A program made the position numbers and the translations under genes. From positions 124,001 to 188,000 of the forward strand of contig NZ_RBZP01000002.1 in assembly GCF_003628505.1 (NCBI RefSeq): DNA of 64,000 nt, in the 5' to 3' direction. Below are positions 62,701 to 64,000 of the stretch, piece after piece. Each line of letters starts with the position of its first letter. Position 1 is the stretch's first letter. The notes under the pieces were generated by a model that was not told where the DNA came from, searched no databases, and saw only the letters and a list, made by a program, of their open reading frames with translations. The DNA comes from Oceanobacillus halophilus (GTDB lineage: Bacteria; Bacillota; Bacilli; Bacillales; Amphibacillaceae).

Positions 62701-63438
62701 TTACTGTTTCATCTTCCCTAAACTTCCATATACTTCATGTAAAGTTAGATACCCTTCTTCTATTAGTTTTATCGTATAAATTTCCCATAACTTAGCTGTT
62801 AGAATGGCGTCACCTAAGGCGTGATGGCGATTTTCCAACTTAACTCCATATTGAAAACAGTAGTCATCTAAACTAATTAATGGTTGTTTGGATGGGAAAA
62901 TCCGAAAAACTAAGGAAGTATCTACAATTCGCTGCTGAAAAACTTTTTTAAATACCTTCCAATTAGCATACTGTAAAAACCTCTTCTCATGTGTGGCATG
63001 GTGAGCAATGAGAACATCATCTTGCACAAATTCAAAAAAGGACAAAAGGACTTCTGCAAGAGGGGGAGCCACTCTTAATTCCGACTCCATTAAACCAGTC
63101 AATGCTCTAACCTCAGGCGACATTGTCCCAGTAAACTGGACCAATGAATAAAACGTCTGCTCTTTCTCTATTCGGTTATTTCTTAATTTAATTGCACCAA
63201 TAGATAGTATTTGATCGCCTTGCTCTGGAATAAATCCACTTGTTTCAAAGTCAAAAACAACTGCATCTAAGTGAGATAGTGGAGTAAATAAGCTATTTTG
63301 CTTATTCATCTCCTTTTCAATATTACGTAAGAAGGCAAGGTTCTCTGGTTTCAGATTCGTTTTAACCGAAGAATAAACAGTCGTATGGACTTTTCCATAC
63401 ATTTGTCTCATCCATTGAATGAATGTATTGTTACTCAT
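62701..63438 (-). CDS. DEDDh-type 3'-5' exonuclease (DnaQ-like)
   Basis: A 245-residue exonuclease domain protein. ExoI is VFDFETSGFIPEQGDQI (catalytic D and E), ExoII is LIAHHATHEKRFLQY, where the usual aspartate is replaced by E, and ExoIII is NRHHALGDAILTAKLW with H and D. The N-terminal 55 residues are helical and basic. The start overlaps the end of the DUF294-type gene by four bases (ATGA), so the two are co-translated. This pair recurs in Bacillaceae, but its function is open. Confidence 0.87.
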   Translation of the reverse strand: MSNNTFIQWMRQMYGKVHTTVYSSVKTNLKPENLAFLRNIEKEMNKQNSLFTPLSHLDAVVFDFETSGFIPEQGDQILSIGAIKLRNNRIEKEQTFYSLVQFTGTMSPEVRALTGLMESELRVAPPLAEVLLSFFEFVQDDVLIAHHATHEKRFLQYANWKVFKKVFQQRIVDTSLVFRIFPSKQPLISLDDYCFQYGVKLENRHHALGDAILTAKLWEIYTIKLIEEGYLTLHEVYGSLGKMKQ

Positions 63439-64000
63439 TTCCGAGCAGCCCTTTTTATTATGATTTCTGTCCTTTTTTGCAATTTTTTTATATTCTTTAG
63501 TATAGCTTTCAACTCTAATTTTTCCTCTTGATTCAAATTGAATATATTCACATATTGATGACCTTCCCCTTGTCTATTCATACTGTGTTTTAAATTTAAT
63601 TGAAGGAGTCTCATAAAGGAAGTGTCATGCCCCTTTAATATTTGCGCATAAAAGGAATGGTGCTTTAAGCTTCTCATTCTTTCCAATGTCGAAGTTTCCA
63701 TGATACCTTCAAGGATAGATAATAGTCTTATCGTATTAACATAAGGGAAAATAGCTACTTCTTTTATATTCATACAACCTGTATATGGACCGGTCGTAAT
63801 CATTAATAATTGATGAAACAATCCTAAGGCTTGGATGGAACGTTTGGTATTTTCCAAAAATCTAGTTAACAAAATAGGATGTTCTACTGTAAAATGATGA
63901 ATACATTGTTTTAAGTGTGGCACCATACTCTCATCACCAATCACTATCCTTGCATCATAAAATATTAACAAATATCGTAATGACTTCCATGAATTATCGT
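63435..64000 (-). CDS. DUF294/CBS nucleotidyltransferase-like protein, 5' end missing
   Basis: The C-terminal part (about 188 residues visible) of a DUF294 family protein. The frame is open to the window edge, reading WKSLRYLLIFYDARIVIGDE at the left, so the start and the CBS and nucleotidyltransferase core lie beyond. The visible part matches the helical putative substrate-binding domain of that family (ARIVIGDE, then FLENTKRSIQALGLFHQL). Proteins of this kind have been linked to nucleotide signalling by homology only. Coupled to the exonuclease gene. Confidence 0.8.
   Translation of the reverse strand, partial: DNSWKSLRYLLIFYDARIVIGDESMVPHLKQCIHHFTVEHPILLTRFLENTKRSIQALGLFHQLLMITTGPYTGCMNIKEVAIFPYVNTIRLLSILEGIMETSTLERMRSLKHHSFYAQILKGHDTSFMRLLQLNLKHSMNRQGEGHQYVNIFNLNQEEKLELKAILKNIKKLQKRTEIIIKRAARK

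Noticed and set aside
1-64000. tRNA, rRNA or prophage genes
   Set aside because: I looked for CCA-ended cloverleaf patterns, rRNA-like GC-rich conserved stretches and phage structural genes and saw none.

Overview
The window is AT-rich chromosomal DNA of a low-GC Gram-positive, flagellated, competence-proficient Bacillaceae member. The order flgL-flgK-flgN-flgM-yvyF-comFC-comFA-degV-degU-degS with divergent yvyE matches the Bacillus subtilis arrangement. Protein style and intergenic repeats suggest the Oceanobacillus/Virgibacillus/Gracilibacillus side of the family, but the genus cannot be fixed from sequence reading alone.

Region 1 (1-10.1 kb) is core: late flagellar genes, DNA-uptake genes (comFA directly followed by comFC, no comFB), degV, a 14-copy 20-bp tandem array, degSU and yvyE. 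Region 2 (10.1-16.6 kb) is cell surface and lifestyle control: a VanZ-like protein; a sinI-sinR pair whose leader carries a clear class I cyclic-di-GMP riboswitch; a class D sortase; a second, decayed sinI/sinR-like module; an LCP wall-polymer ligase; and a lipoprotein class B penicillin-binding protein. Region 3 (16.7-33.5 kb) is mixed metabolism and transport: IDEAL-domain protein, P-loop protein, DUF779 plus aldehyde dehydrogenase, YdjO-like protein, LysR/YeiH divergent pair, HAD phosphatase, two MFS exporters, a detached cheA-cheW pair, a short-chain fatty acid transporter and an EamA permease. Region 4 (33.5-40.5 kb) is accessory: two small coiled-coil proteins, a frameshifted TnpB relic with an omega-RNA-like right end, a primase-helicase of the TOTE type, a conserved unknown basic protein and a Fur-boxed flavodoxin.

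Region 5 (40.6-54 kb) is a glycoside utilisation locus read leftwards: solute-binding protein, two ABC permeases without an ATPase, LacI regulator, ThuA-like protein, two Gfo/Idh/MocA dehydrogenases, a sugar isomerase/epimerase-like TIM barrel, a YesL-like membrane protein and a GH13 alpha-glucosidase, with a GH15 glucoamylase-like gene upstream. LacI-type palindromes and a cre site mark its promoters. A 42-bp tandem array lies inside the operon. Region 6 (54-64 kb) holds an acyl-ACP thioesterase, a REC-PAS-GGDEF-EAL-HTH protein, a HAMP-GAF hybrid histidine kinase with two receiver domains, a CheR methyltransferase, a DEDDh exonuclease and the 3' part of a DUF294-type gene.

At least six full or nearly full copies, and one degraded copy, of a modular MITE-like repeat sit in intergenic gaps (19.0, 23.3, 25.9, 28.5, 33.6, 54.1 and 61.4 kb). 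Its ends are inverted repeats and its GC-rich core is shared with a second, terminator-like repeat family. The most attractive biological story is c-di-GMP control: a riboswitch on the SinI/SinR biofilm switch beside a sortase, and a protein in the same window that combines c-di-GMP synthesis and hydrolysis domains with a DegU-like DNA-binding domain.
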